Positions 1 through 7,000 of a stretch of 14,856 bases of DNA are shown one piece after another. A program made the position numbers and the translations under genes. Positions within the stretch are counted from its first letter, which is position 1; each line of letters starts with the position of its first letter. Source of the stretch: an uncultured Duganella sp. (GTDB taxonomy: Bacteria; Pseudomonadota; Gammaproteobacteria; Burkholderiales; Burkholderiaceae); the NCBI GenBank assembly GCA_946482335.1, contig CAMLRG010000134.1, positions 1 through 14,856 of the forward strand, given 5' to 3'. The notes below the pieces were generated by a model. The model did not search any database. It saw only the letters and a list, made by a program, of their open reading frames with translations, and was not told the origin of the DNA.

Positions 1-486
1 GGCGACATCGTCGGCCAGCCGATGCTCGCGCACAAAGCCGTGCACGAAGCCCACGTTGCCGCCGAAGCCGCGCACGGCGAGAAAGCCCACTTCGATGCCA
101 AGATCATCCCATCGGTGGCCTACACCGATCCGGAGGTGGCATGGGCCGGCATCACCGAAGACGAAGCGAAAGCCAAGGGCATCAAGGTCGAGAAAGGCCA
201 CTTCCCGTGGGCAGCCAGCGGCCGCGCCGTGGCCAATGGCCGCGACGAAGGCTTCACCAAGCTGCTGTTCGATGCGGAGACGCACCGCATCATCGGCGGC
301 ACGATTGTCGGCACCCACGCCGGCGACATGATTGGTGAAATCGCCCTCGCGATCGAAATGGGCGCCGACGGCATCGACATCGGCAAGACGATCCACCCGC
401 ACCCGACCCTGGGCGAATCGATCGGCATGGCCGCCGAAGCCTACGAAGGCGTCTGCACCGACCTGCCGCCCCCGCGCAAGCGCTAA
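1..486 (+). CDS. lpdA: Dihydrolipoamide dehydrogenase (E3), C-terminal part
   Basis: This is the end of a gene that starts before the window; the reading frame is open from base 1 and gives 161 residues. E3 is the FAD-containing flavoprotein that reoxidises dihydrolipoamide with NAD+ in the pyruvate and 2-oxoglutarate dehydrogenase complexes. The visible part is the dimerisation domain. It shows the PSVAYTDPEVAWAG block and the near-C-terminal HPHPTLGES motif, whose His-Glu pair forms the active-site base across the dimer interface. The protein ends in a basic tail, PPPRKR. The FAD site, the redox-active disulphide and the NAD site lie outside the window. The gene is followed 14 bases later by the left palindrome of the REP-RAYT unit, which probably also ends its transcript. 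Whether it belongs to the pyruvate or the oxoglutarate operon cannot be seen here. Confidence 0.95.
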   Translation, partial: GDIVGQPMLAHKAVHEAHVAAEAAHGEKAHFDAKIIPSVAYTDPEVAWAGITEDEAKAKGIKVEKGHFPWAASGRAVANGRDEGFTKLLFDAETHRIIGGTIVGTHAGDMIGEIALAIEMGADGIDIGKTIHPHPTLGESIGMAAEAYEGVCTDLPPPRKR

Positions 487-500
487 GGCCTTGCCATAAA

Positions 501-541
501 AAAATGTCCACCCTGGGGTCAGGAACCGGGGTGGACATTTT
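501..541. repeat. Left REP palindrome, also a likely bidirectional terminator
   Basis: The arms AAAATGTCCACCC (501-513) and GGGTGGACATTTT (529-541) pair perfectly over 13 bp around a 15-base loop. On the plus strand the hairpin ends in TTTTCCTTT, and on the minus strand it runs into seven Ts (498-504 read in reverse). It can therefore act as an intrinsic terminator for both lpdA and the transposase. The transposase stop codon lies in the loop and its last seven residues are encoded by the right arm. Confidence 0.85.
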
Positions 542-1262
542 CCTTTCGTATTCTTTGCACCGTCTTCGTCGATATCTTGAAGTGGGTTGCGATTTGGGCC
601 AGGCTGTAGCGGCCGGAGCGCAGCGCATCGGCGACCGCCTGCCGTCGGGCGGGCTTGTCGTCGACCTCGGGCAGGGCGGGCGAAGAAGGCGGCCTCAGCG
701 GATCTTCCCGGCCCAGGCCAGCGGCGACAAAGGAGCGGTAAGCGCACATGCGTTGCTCGTCGCTGTCGCCATGGAAACGCTTGCGTATCGTTGCGACATC
801 CAACCATTCCGGCGCGGCAATGAGGCCCGCTGTCGCCCGGTAGCTGCTCCAGCGCCATTCCAGCGCGCTCGCCACCATGCCTGCCCGCACCGGATTGAGC
901 GTGATATAGCGCGCCAGCTCAAGGAAGTGCGCTTCCTGCGCCAACAGTACCGAATGGAATCGGCCCTGGAACACATGTCCTGTCAGCCCATGGCGCACAT
1001 TGAAATTTTGCGAATACACGCAGTTCAGGAAATGCATGCCGTCCGACAGGTTCGGCAAGGGCGTTTGCAATAGCAGGTGAAAGTGGTTCGGCATCTGACA
1101 ATAGGCATGGCAGATAAAGCCGAATTTGTCGGCGGTGAGCGCCACCAGGTCGTGCCAGGTGAGGTAATCGCGCTCGTCGAGATAGATTTTGGCCTTGCGG
1201 TTGCCACGCGCGGTTACGTGGTAAAAGGCATCCTGGACCAAGGGGCGTGGCGGTCGGCTCAT
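519..1262 (-). CDS. REP-associated tyrosine transposase (RAYT, Y1_Tnp/HUH family)
   Basis: This 247-residue protein is an IS200/IS605-like single-strand endonuclease of the RAYT branch, which binds and cleaves REP hairpins. The N-terminal PLVQDAFYHVTARGNRK block is typical of the group. The HUH metal motif is H60-F61-H62 in MPNHFHLLL. A GHVFQGRFHS block follows near residue 95, and Y119 in RYITLNPVRAG is the likely nucleophile. The C-terminal region (about 205-247) adds a helix-turn-helix-like stretch, YSLAQIATHFKISTKTVQRI, as in longer RAYTs. The reading frame is intact. No strong Shine-Dalgarno sequence precedes ATG 1262, and the leader holds a GC hairpin and a 14-bp palindrome, so expression is probably low. 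The final residues VHPGS come from the left REP arm and loop. Confidence 0.92.
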   Translation of the reverse strand: MSRPPRPLVQDAFYHVTARGNRKAKIYLDERDYLTWHDLVALTADKFGFICHAYCQMPNHFHLLLQTPLPNLSDGMHFLNCVYSQNFNVRHGLTGHVFQGRFHSVLLAQEAHFLELARYITLNPVRAGMVASALEWRWSSYRATAGLIAAPEWLDVATIRKRFHGDSDEQRMCAYRSFVAAGLGREDPLRPPSSPALPEVDDKPARRQAVADALRSGRYSLAQIATHFKISTKTVQRIRKENVHPGS

Positions 1263-1278
1263 GAACCGACGATAGCAC

Positions 1279-1309
1279 CGCGGCAGCGCCGCGAACTGAT
1301 TTAAATCAG
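1279..1309. repeat. Two adjacent palindromes in the RAYT leader
   Basis: CGCGGC (1279-1284) and GCCGCG (1288-1293) form a 6-bp hairpin with a 3-base loop. Two bases on, CTGATTTAAATCAG (1296-1309) is a perfect 14-bp palindrome. Both lie just upstream of the RAYT start codon at 1262. They could be an operator or an mRNA structure limiting transposase synthesis; the function is inferred. Confidence 0.5.
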
Positions 1310-1332
1310 AGTTGGGGCAAGGGGCGGAACGA

Positions 1333-1371
1333 AAATGTCCTTAAGCGTTCCTGACCCCTGGGAGGACATTT
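1333..1371. repeat. Right REP palindrome
   Basis: AAATGTCCT (1333-1341) pairs perfectly with AGGACATTT (1363-1371) over 9 bp. The 21-base loop holds GTTCCTGACCCC (1348-1359), the reverse complement of the left-element core GGGGTCAGGAAC. The stop codon of the DUF3144 gene (1370-1372) overlaps the edge, so the element sits exactly at the 3' end of that gene and may terminate it. The stem is less perfect than the left one because the inner arms have diverged. Confidence 0.78.
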
Positions 1372-1687
1372 ATTTCTGGTTACGGTATTGCTCGAAGTGC
1401 TGGCCGTAGTCGGTCCAGTTATCGTCCAGCATCTTGCTGAACTGGTCCATGAAGTAGCCTTTGGCTTCTTCCTTCTTGCCGTTGAAGGATTCCAGGTCGT
1501 TTTGGGCGCGCGCTACCAGGAAGGTGTTGTAGCGGGCGGCGGCGAACATCAGGCTGGCGCCAACCAGTTGCGGGGCGCCTTTGTTGCTGCCTTCGTGGGC
1601 GTTGGCCAGGGCGACGTAGGCGTCGATGTATTCGAAGAATTTCTGGTCGTCGTTCTGCTGCTGTGGGGTGAGTTGTTGTTCGCTCAT
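1370..1687 (-). CDS. DUF3144-like small protein
   Basis: This is a 105-residue soluble protein of unknown function. The blocks YIDAYVALANAHEG, ASLMFAAARYNTFLVA and EAKGYFMDQFSKMLDDNWTDY match my memory of the DUF3144 family, small helical proteins widespread in Proteobacteria. No signal peptide, membrane segment or cysteine is visible. The N-terminal MSEQQLTPQQQNDD is low-complexity and probably disordered. The start at 1687 is the only good ATG, and upstream GGTAG gives only a weak ribosome site. The gene ends on the right REP palindrome and is followed, in its own direction, by the RAYT leader. It lies downstream of the 60-residue gene on the same strand but is separated from it by a strong terminator, so it is probably transcribed alone. 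Family assignment is by recall. Confidence 0.8.
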   Translation of the reverse strand: MSEQQLTPQQQNDDQKFFEYIDAYVALANAHEGSNKGAPQLVGASLMFAAARYNTFLVARAQNDLESFNGKKEEAKGYFMDQFSKMLDDNWTDYGQHFEQYRNQK

Positions 1688-1750
1688 GTTTTACTACCAA
1701 AAAGTTGACACTAGGGGTGGGCATCGTGACACAGGACGCGCTTTGCTGCA

Positions 1751-1778
1751 ATAAAAAACCGGGTTGTCGGCCCGGTTT
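1751..1778 (-). terminator. Intrinsic terminator of the 60-residue gene
   Basis: On the minus strand, AAACCGGG and CCCGGTTT (plus-strand arms 1756-1763 and 1771-1778) form an 8-bp stem with a 7-base loop. The stem is followed by a run of Ts (plus-strand A run 1753-1758). It starts five bases past the stop codon at 1783-1785. Confidence 0.88.
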
Positions 1779-1782
1779 GTTG

Positions 1783-1965
1783 TTAGCTCGCTATGAAGCG
1801 CTCTGGTATTTCAATGCCGCCGCTACTGGCGGCTTCCGCATAGGCCTTGAGTTCATTGATCGCCGCATCCAGGTGCTCCTGATTGGGGTTTTCCTGGAAT
1901 CCTTTGATGCGCTCGTTGAGCGTCGCGACTTTCCTGCTCCATTCGAGCCGATCGACCTTGCTCAT
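1783..1965 (-). CDS. Hypothetical 60-residue protein
   Basis: I do not recognise this family. The protein is short, charged and likely helical: MSKVDRLEWSRKVATLNERI, then an NPNQEHLDAAINELKAYAEA stretch, ending in ERFIAS. There is no signal peptide, cysteine or membrane segment. The frame is open 32 codons further upstream, but the start at 1965 is chosen because GGGAGG lies 4 bases before it, while the upstream extension is Arg/Gly/Cys-rich and has no ribosome site. A strong terminator follows directly, so this is a single-gene transcript. The good ribosome site and terminator make it a credible real gene despite its size. Confidence 0.72.
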   Translation of the reverse strand: MSKVDRLEWSRKVATLNERIKGFQENPNQEHLDAAINELKAYAEAASSGGIEIPERFIAS

Positions 1966-2031
1966 ACAACCTCCCACTTTATTTATGTTTCTCGAGGAGT
2001 CCAGTATCCGGCAGCGGCCGGACCGCCCACC

Positions 2032-2045
2032 GTGCGCTAGCGCAC
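2032..2045. repeat. 14-bp perfect palindrome between the TetR 3' end and the 60-residue gene
   Basis: GTGCGCTAGCGCAC is fully self-complementary. It lies 30 bases beyond the TetR stop codon (minus strand) and upstream of the 60-residue gene. No T run follows, so it is a weak terminator candidate. It could instead be an operator for the small gene or a remnant of a dispersed palindrome. Confidence 0.45.
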
Positions 2046-2074
2046 ATACGCTGCCGCGCACGCTTAGGGTTCGC

Positions 2075-2719
2075 TTAACGCAGTACGCCGTGCAGGAACA
2101 GGTCGACCCCTTGCTCGATATGGCCCGGTGAGGTCGGCACGCCGCAGCGCGATTCGAACAGGAAGCGCTTGAGCTGGTCGCCCATGATGCAGTTCATGAA
2201 GTGCACTGCCAGGCGCTCTGGCGCAGCATCGGTCGCGAGCTGGGCGCGGATGTCTTCGCGGGAAAAATAGCGTGCCAGCGTTTCGCGTGTCTGGCGCGGG
2301 CCGGCGTCCCAAAACGCTTCGGCCAGTTCCGGGCTGGTGTGGGCTTCCGCGATCACCAGCTGGTACAGGGCGGTGGCCGCCGGATTGCTCACCAGGCTGT
2401 GGAAGCGCGTGCCGAAGTCGAGCAGGGCTTCACGGATGGGGCGCTGGGTATCTTCCAGGCTTTCCATGCTGTGGAAGGATTCGGCGCGGCGGCGCGCCAG
2501 GATGGCTTTCAGCAGGCCGGCCTTGCCGCCGAACTTCACATAGATCGTGCGTACCGCGACGCGGGCTTCGCGCGCGATCAATTCCAGACTGACCTTGCTG
2601 TAGCCCTTTTCCAGCAGCAGGCGGGCGGCCGTATCCATCAAGTCATTCAGCCGCGCCTCGGCCTCGGCTGCCTTGGGGCGGCCCGCTTTGACTGGTTCGG
2701 GGAGTTGTTCAACAGACAT
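2075..2719 (-). CDS. TetR/AcrR-family repressor, AefR-like C-terminal domain
   Basis: This 214-residue regulator is transcribed divergently from the efflux operon and is very likely its local repressor. The N-terminal DNA-binding domain (about 24-70) shows the TetR pattern: DTAARLLLEKGYSKVSLELI, then the recognition helix region AREARVAVRTIYVKFGGKAG (helix-turn-helix about 43-62). A GRPK tail precedes it, as in AcrR-type proteins. The C-terminal ligand domain has FHSLVSNPAATALYQLVIAE and AEAFWDAGPRQTRE, which recall the AefR-like TetR C-terminal family. Start 2719 has no clear Shine-Dalgarno sequence but is the natural N-terminus for the family. The ligand is unknown; EmrAB-type pumps export hydrophobic toxic compounds. 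Autoregulation is likely because the half-sites lie in the shared intergenic region. Confidence 0.93.
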   Translation of the reverse strand: MSVEQLPEPVKAGRPKAAEAEARLNDLMDTAARLLLEKGYSKVSLELIAREARVAVRTIYVKFGGKAGLLKAILARRRAESFHSMESLEDTQRPIREALLDFGTRFHSLVSNPAATALYQLVIAEAHTSPELAEAFWDAGPRQTRETLARYFSREDIRAQLATDAAPERLAVHFMNCIMGDQLKRFLFESRCGVPTSPGHIEQGVDLFLHGVLR

Positions 2720-2765
2720 GATTGCAAACCGTACGTAATACCCTAAGGCTATCAGATGCGCCCAC

Positions 2766-2853
2766 TTTATTCCAAATAAAAATGAAATGCAATCGTTTCA
2801 TTTCTTGACTTCGTTCATTTGTTGAAGAATAATGCTCAGGACCCATTTCATTT
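2766..2853. promoter_or_regulatory. Operator cluster of the TetR/efflux divergon
   Basis: AAATGAAA (2780-2787) and TTTCATTT (2796-2803) form a perfect 8-8-8 inverted repeat just upstream of the operon -35 box. Adjacent TTTATT-CCA-AATAAA (2766-2780) is a second dyad. Further forward copies of the half-site are GTTCATTT (2813-2820), inside the promoter spacer, and TTTCATTT (2846-2853), in the leader. A dyad over the core promoter is the usual repressor arrangement; the identity of the binder is inferred. Confidence 0.65.
2805..2833 (+). promoter_or_regulatory. Sigma-70 promoter of the efflux operon
   Basis: TTGACT (2805-2810) and AATAAT (2828-2833) are separated by 17 bases, a close match to the consensus. 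The expected transcription start is near 2840, giving a leader of about 30 bases with Shine-Dalgarno GAGGGAG at 2855-2861. This placement rules out an ATG at 2832, which is inside the -10 box, as the start of the adaptor gene. Confidence 0.8.
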
Positions 2854-2870
2854 TGAGGGAGTTTCCCACC

Positions 2871-3980
2871 ATGTCCCAGCACAACCCAGCCGAACAAAAA
2901 GTGCTCAGCGCCGTGCCTGAAGCCAAGCCTGCAGCCACGCCGCCCAACCGCCGCGTGATGGTGATCGCCGGCCTGATCGCCCTGGCTGCCCTGGCCGCCG
3001 GCGGCCGCATGTGGTACCGCAGCCATCACTATGTGGAGACCGAAAACGCTTACGTGGCGGGCCACGTGCATCCGGTCTCCTCGCGCATCGCCGGGGTGGT
3101 GACCAAGGTGCTGGTGGACGACAACCAAGTGGTGAAGGCGGGCGACGTGATCGCCGAACTCGATCCTTTCGACCAGCAGGTGAAGGTGGAACAGATCCAG
3201 GCCCAGATCGCCAGCGTGGAGCAGCAGGTCGTGCAGGCCGATGCGCAAATCGCCCAGGTCAACGCGCAAGCCAGCGCCGCCGCCGCGCAAGTGGCGCAGT
3301 CGCAAGCCAACCTGCTGCGCGCCTCGCAGGACGCCGAGCGTTACGGCCAGCTGTACACCAGTCAAATGAAGGCCGTGTCGAAAGCCGAACTGGACGCCGC
3401 CAACGCGGCCCGCGCCAGCGCCACCGCCGACGTGGCGGCGCGCAAGGACAGCGCCGCCGCCGCGAAAGCGCAAATCGGTTCCGCCACCTCCGCGCGCGAA
3501 GTGCTGAAGGCACAGGTGAAGGTGCTGCAGGTGCAACTGAAAGATGCGCAGCAGCAGCTGGCTTACAGCCGCATCGTGGCCCCGGTCGGCGGCCGCATCG
3601 GCAAGCGCGCCCTGGAAGTGGGCCAGCGCGTGCAGCCTGGCCAGCAACTGGTGGCGCTGGTGCAGGACAATGTCTGGGTCACCGCCAACTTCAAGGAAAC
3701 CCAGCTGGCCGATATGCGCGTGGGCCAGGAAGTCAGCCTGAGCATCGATGCCTTGCCAGGCAAGGAACTGGTGGGCCGCGTCGACAGCTTCTCGCCGGCC
3801 TCCGGCGCGCAGTTCGCACTGCTGCCGGCCGATAACGCCACCGGCAATTTCACCAAGATCGTGCAGCGTGTCCCGGTCAAGATCACCTTCAAGCCGGAAG
3901 ACTTGAAGGCGTACCAAGGCCGCCTGGTGCCGGGCATGTCCGCCATCGCTGAAGTCAGCATCAAGTCGAACGCAAAATGA
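2871..3980 (+). CDS. emrA: EmrA-type membrane fusion protein (HlyD family)
   Basis: This 369-residue periplasmic adaptor links the inner-membrane pump to the outer-membrane channel. It has a short cytoplasmic N-terminus, one membrane segment (about 29-45), then YVETENAYVAGHVHPVSSRI, the typical EmrA/HlyD start of the lipoyl domain. A long Ala/Gln-rich coiled-coil hairpin (about 95-225) follows. The second lipoyl half begins at YSRIVAPVGGRIGKRALEVG (about 232), and a beta-barrel region with VWVTANFKETQLADMRVGQ comes after. The start at 2871 is chosen for Shine-Dalgarno GAGGGAG nine bases upstream and because it lies downstream of the promoter. The gene overlaps the pump gene by ATGA, so the two are translationally coupled. 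Length and domain order are normal for the family. The exact drug specificity is unknown. Confidence 0.94.
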   Translation: MSQHNPAEQKVLSAVPEAKPAATPPNRRVMVIAGLIALAALAAGGRMWYRSHHYVETENAYVAGHVHPVSSRIAGVVTKVLVDDNQVVKAGDVIAELDPFDQQVKVEQIQAQIASVEQQVVQADAQIAQVNAQASAAAAQVAQSQANLLRASQDAERYGQLYTSQMKAVSKAELDAANAARASATADVAARKDSAAAAKAQIGSATSAREVLKAQVKVLQVQLKDAQQQLAYSRIVAPVGGRIGKRALEVGQRVQPGQQLVALVQDNVWVTANFKETQLADMRVGQEVSLSIDALPGKELVGRVDSFSPASGAQFALLPADNATGNFTKIVQRVPVKITFKPEDLKAYQGRLVPGMSAIAEVSIKSNAK

Positions 3981-5551
3981 GCGGCCCAATGACGGTGCCG
4001 GAAGGCCCGGTTTCCGCCCGCACCTGGATCGCCGTCGCGGCGGGCATGCTGGGCGCCTTCATGGCGGTGCTGGACATCCAGATCACCAACTCCTCGCTGC
4101 GCGACATCCTCGGCGCGCTGAACGCGACCCAGGAAGAGGGCTCCTGGATTTCGACCGCCTACCTGGTGGCCGAAATCATCGCGATCCCCCTGACGGCGCT
4201 GTTGACGCGCACCTTCGGCATGCGCGGCTACATGGTCGGCACCACCGGCCTGTTCCTGGTGTTCTCGACCCTGTGCGGCGCGGCCTGGAACCTGGAAAGC
4301 ATGATCTTCTTCCGCATGATGCAGGGTTTCACCGGCGGCGCGCTGATCCCGATGGCGATGACGCTGGTCATGGCCAAGCTGCCGGCGTCCAAGCGTGCCA
4401 TCGGCATGGCGATTTTCGGCTTGACTGCGACCCTGGCTCCTTCGATGGGCCCGACGCTGGGCGGCTACCTGAGCGAGCTGTATGGCTGGCCATCGATCTT
4501 CTACATCAACTGGGTGCCGGGCGTGCTGCTGATCGCCGGCGTGGCCTACGGCCTGGATGCGGAACCGCGCAAGCTGGGCGAACTGCTGAACGCCGACTGG
4601 CTGGGCATCGCCTTCATGGCGCTGGGCCTCGGTTGCCTGACCATCTTCCTGGAAGAGGGCAACAGCAAGGACTGGTTCGAATCCGGCTTCATCGTCGCCT
4701 TCGCCGGGCTGGCGCTGGTCGGCTTGCTGGGCTGGGTCGTGACCAGCGCGATGCGGCCCAATCCCTTCGTCAACCTGGGGCTGTACACGCAGCGCAATTT
4801 CCTGGTGGCGTCGGCGCTGGCGGCGGTGATGGGCATGGGCCTGTACGGTTCGTCCTTCCTGCTGCCGCTGTACCTGGGGCAGATCGCCGGCTACTCGCCG
4901 ATGCAGATCGGCGAAGTGATCATGTGGGCCGGCTTGCCGCAGCTGTTCATCATGCCGTTCGCGGCCAAGCTGTCGATGAAGGTCGATAACCGCATCCTGT
5001 GTTCGATCGGCCTCGGACTGTTTGGCGTTTCCTGCATCATGAACGCCTACATGGACGCCACCACGGGCTACGACCAGTTGCTGTTCTCGCAGGTGATCCG
5101 CGCGCTGGGCCAACCCTTCGTGATGCTGACGCTGTCGAACTTTGCGATGAACGGCATCGCGCCGAAGGATACCGCCTCCGCCTCGAGCCTGTTCAACATG
5201 ACGCGTAACCTGGGCGGCTCGATCGGTATTGCCCTGCTGGCGACGCAGCTGACGCAGCGCGAACACTTCCACTCCGCCCGCCTGGGCGAGGCGGTGAACA
5301 GCTTCTCGGCCGCGACACAGCTGCGCCTGGACCAATTGACGCAAAGCTTCATCGGCAATGGTTTCGATCCGGTGACGGCTTCGGACAAGGCGCTGAAGGC
5401 GGTGGATGGCATCGTGCGCCGCGAATCGTACGTCATGGCTTACAACGACGGCTTTTTGATCGTGGGCGGCATCCTGCTGTCCTGCATCCTGATCCTGTGG
5501 CTGTCCGACAAGGTGAAGTCCCCGTCGGGCGGCGGCGCCGGCGCGCACTAA
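3977..5551 (+). CDS. emrB: EmrB-type DHA2 drug:H+ antiporter (MFS, 14 TM)
   Basis: This 524-residue inner-membrane pump belongs to the DHA2 branch of the major facilitator superfamily, which exports hydrophobic drugs and uncouplers by proton exchange. MAVLDIQITNSSLRDILGAL contains the conserved first-helix aspartate (D33). EEGSWISTAYLVAEIIAIPL and the FRMMQGFTGGALIPMAMTLV region, followed by ATLAPSMGPTLGGYL (motif C of antiporters), are typical. About 14 hydrophobic segments and a short hydrophilic Gly-rich tail are visible. The ATG overlaps the emrA stop (ATGA) and has no clear ribosome site of its own, so coupling is expected. A second ATG at 3989 is a possible alternative start. The outer-membrane partner follows after 14 bases. 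Confidence 0.95.
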   Translation: MSGPMTVPEGPVSARTWIAVAAGMLGAFMAVLDIQITNSSLRDILGALNATQEEGSWISTAYLVAEIIAIPLTALLTRTFGMRGYMVGTTGLFLVFSTLCGAAWNLESMIFFRMMQGFTGGALIPMAMTLVMAKLPASKRAIGMAIFGLTATLAPSMGPTLGGYLSELYGWPSIFYINWVPGVLLIAGVAYGLDAEPRKLGELLNADWLGIAFMALGLGCLTIFLEEGNSKDWFESGFIVAFAGLALVGLLGWVVTSAMRPNPFVNLGLYTQRNFLVASALAAVMGMGLYGSSFLLPLYLGQIAGYSPMQIGEVIMWAGLPQLFIMPFAAKLSMKVDNRILCSIGLGLFGVSCIMNAYMDATTGYDQLLFSQVIRALGQPFVMLTLSNFAMNGIAPKDTASASSLFNMTRNLGGSIGIALLATQLTQREHFHSARLGEAVNSFSAATQLRLDQLTQSFIGNGFDPVTASDKALKAVDGIVRRESYVMAYNDGFLIVGGILLSCILILWLSDKVKSPSGGGAGAH

Positions 5552-5565
5552 TTGAGGTAAAGAAT

Positions 5566-6987
5566 ATGAACATCAAGATGATTGCAATGGCAGTGGGCGC
5601 AGCGGCGGTGCTGGCAGGCTGCGGTACCGTGGGCAGCGATTTCAAGGCGCCTGCCAACGTGCAGGAGCAGGCTTTCCGCCATGCCCCGCAAGGCGCGGCC
5701 GGCGAAGCCCAACTGCCGGCGCAGTGGTGGACCGTGTTCGGCGACGACACGCTGGACCGGCTTGAACATCAGGCCCTGCGCGACAGCCCGACCGTGAAGG
5801 CGGCGGCGCAACGCCTGTTCCAGGCCGAAGCGCAACTGGGGCTGGTGCGCGCCAGCCGGCTGCCCTCTGTGACGCTCAGCGCCGGGGTATCGAATTCCCG
5901 TACCTCGGCCAATACCTCGCAGGGTATCGCGCTGGGCCACCGCTCGATCGACGGCAACAATTACTCGGTGGCGGCGGGCTTCTCTTATGAGCTGGACCTG
6001 TTTGGCCGCGTGCGCCGCGCAGTGGAAGCAGCCGACGCACAGGCGCTGGCGGCCAGCCACGACCGCGACGGCGTGCTGTTGCTGCTGTCCTCGCAGATCG
6101 CCACCACGTACTGGCAGTTGCGCGGGATGGATGCGGAACTGGGGATACTGCGCGGTGCGCTGGCTACCCGCCGCGAGACCGAGGACCTGGTGAACGCGCG
6201 CTTCAACGCCGGCTTGTCGAACGAACTCGACACCTCGCGTGCGCGGATCGAACGCGCCAATGCGGAAGCGGACCTGGAGGAAGTGCAGCGCCAGCGCAAT
6301 ACGCTGGAGCATGCGCTGGCCGTCCTGGTGGGGGCGTCGCCATCGTCGATGCAGCTGGCGCCGCTGGCGGCCGCCGATTTGCCCGCACCACCCGCGATCC
6401 CTGCGGGGCTGCCGGCCAGCTTGCTGGCGCACCGTCCGGACCTGGCGGCCAGCGTCGCCAGCCTGCGCGCAGCCAATGCCAATGTGGGCGTGGCGGAAGC
6501 GGCCTTCTATCCATCGGTCAGCCTGACCGGCAACTTCGGCTTCGCTTCCGAGAGCCTGGGCGATATCGGCAAGGGCGGCTCGCGCGCATTCAGTGCCGGT
6601 CCGCTGGCATTGTCGCTGCCGCTGTTCGACGGTGGCCGCAACCAGTCCAACCTGACCGCCGCCAAGGCTCGTTACGAGGAAGCGGTCGCCAACCACGAAG
6701 GCAGGCTGCTGACCGCGCTGCGCGAAGTGGAGGATGCCCTGTCCGACGTGCAGCAGCGCACCCGGCAAGGCAAGGTGCAGTCGGCGTCGCGCGAGGCCGC
6801 CAGCCGCGCTTACGACGTCGCGCGCGCCCGTTACGAGCGCGGCATCAGCACCTACCTTGACGTGACCGACGCCCAGCGCAGCGCACTGGCGGCCGACCGC
6901 GCCGCGGTGCAGATCAACACCCAGCGCCTGCTGGCCACCGTCAGCGTGGCCCGTGCGCTGGGCGGCGGCTGGACGGCAAACCGCTAA
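5566..6987 (+). CDS. Outer-membrane efflux lipoprotein (NodT/OprM family, TolC fold)
   Basis: This 473-residue outer-membrane channel completes the tripartite pump. A lipoprotein signal with lipobox LAGC (Cys19) is clear. PAQWWTVFGDDTLDRLEHQAL is the usual N-terminal signature of the NodT subfamily. Two OEP repeats follow (about 55-260 and 275-470), with FSYELDLFGRVRRAVEAADA in the first and SLPLFDGGRNQSNLTAAKAR plus ARYERGISTYLDVTDAQRS in the second. The start at 5566 is set by GAGG at 5554-5557 and by the lipoprotein signal; an upstream in-frame ATG within emrB would add a basic, non-signal leader. The gene is the last in the operon. A 24-bp palindrome lies 13 bases after the stop. Confidence 0.94.
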   Translation: MNIKMIAMAVGAAAVLAGCGTVGSDFKAPANVQEQAFRHAPQGAAGEAQLPAQWWTVFGDDTLDRLEHQALRDSPTVKAAAQRLFQAEAQLGLVRASRLPSVTLSAGVSNSRTSANTSQGIALGHRSIDGNNYSVAAGFSYELDLFGRVRRAVEAADAQALAASHDRDGVLLLLSSQIATTYWQLRGMDAELGILRGALATRRETEDLVNARFNAGLSNELDTSRARIERANAEADLEEVQRQRNTLEHALAVLVGASPSSMQLAPLAAADLPAPPAIPAGLPASLLAHRPDLAASVASLRAANANVGVAEAAFYPSVSLTGNFGFASESLGDIGKGGSRAFSAGPLALSLPLFDGGRNQSNLTAAKARYEEAVANHEGRLLTALREVEDALSDVQQRTRQGKVQSASREAASRAYDVARARYERGISTYLDVTDAQRSALAADRAAVQINTQRLLATVSVARALGGGWTANR

Positions 6988-7000
6988 AACCGGCCCACCC

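Larger units (their letters stand above)
501..1371 (-). mobile_element. REP-RAYT unit: transposase gene bracketed by two inverted palindromes
   Basis: The unit consists of one RAYT gene, a structured leader and one palindrome at each end. Both palindromes have AAATGTCC/GGACATTT arms. Both also carry the core GGGGTCAGGAAC, on the plus strand at the left (515-526) and on the minus strand at the right (1348-1359), so the two elements face each other. The unit fills the gap between the 3' ends of lpdA and the convergent DUF3144 gene, with outer edges almost at their stop codons. I see no clear target-site duplication, which is normal for HUH single-strand enzymes. RAYTs are usually domesticated single-copy genes that disperse REP palindromes rather than themselves. 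Confidence 0.75.

Noticed and set aside
501..1371. CRISPR or integron-like array suggested by the repeated palindromes
   Set aside because: There are only two related palindromes with a transposase between them and no regular spacers or integrase; the REP-RAYT explanation is sufficient.
1966..2061. N-terminal extension of the 60-residue protein to 92 residues
   Set aside because: It has no ribosome site and a Cys/Arg-rich composition; the inner ATG has GGGAGG at good spacing.
2832..2870. Upstream ATG extending emrA by 13 residues
   Set aside because: The ATG lies within the -10 box of the operon promoter, so it would not be transcribed; ATG 2871 has a good ribosome site.
2709..3989. Minus-strand open frame of 426 codons covering emrA and the divergent promoter
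   Set aside because: It reads through the operator and promoter region and has His/Gly/Leu-rich low-complexity sequence; it is a shadow frame.
3563..5548. Long minus-strand open frame (661 codons) opposite emrA/emrB
   Set aside because: It is antisense to two clear gene products, rich in His/Gln/Arg, matches no family, and lacks a ribosome site; such frames are common in GC-rich DNA.
5497..5565. Upstream in-frame ATG for the outer-membrane channel
   Set aside because: It would place a basic 23-residue leader before the lipoprotein signal and overlaps emrB; GAGG precedes ATG 5566.
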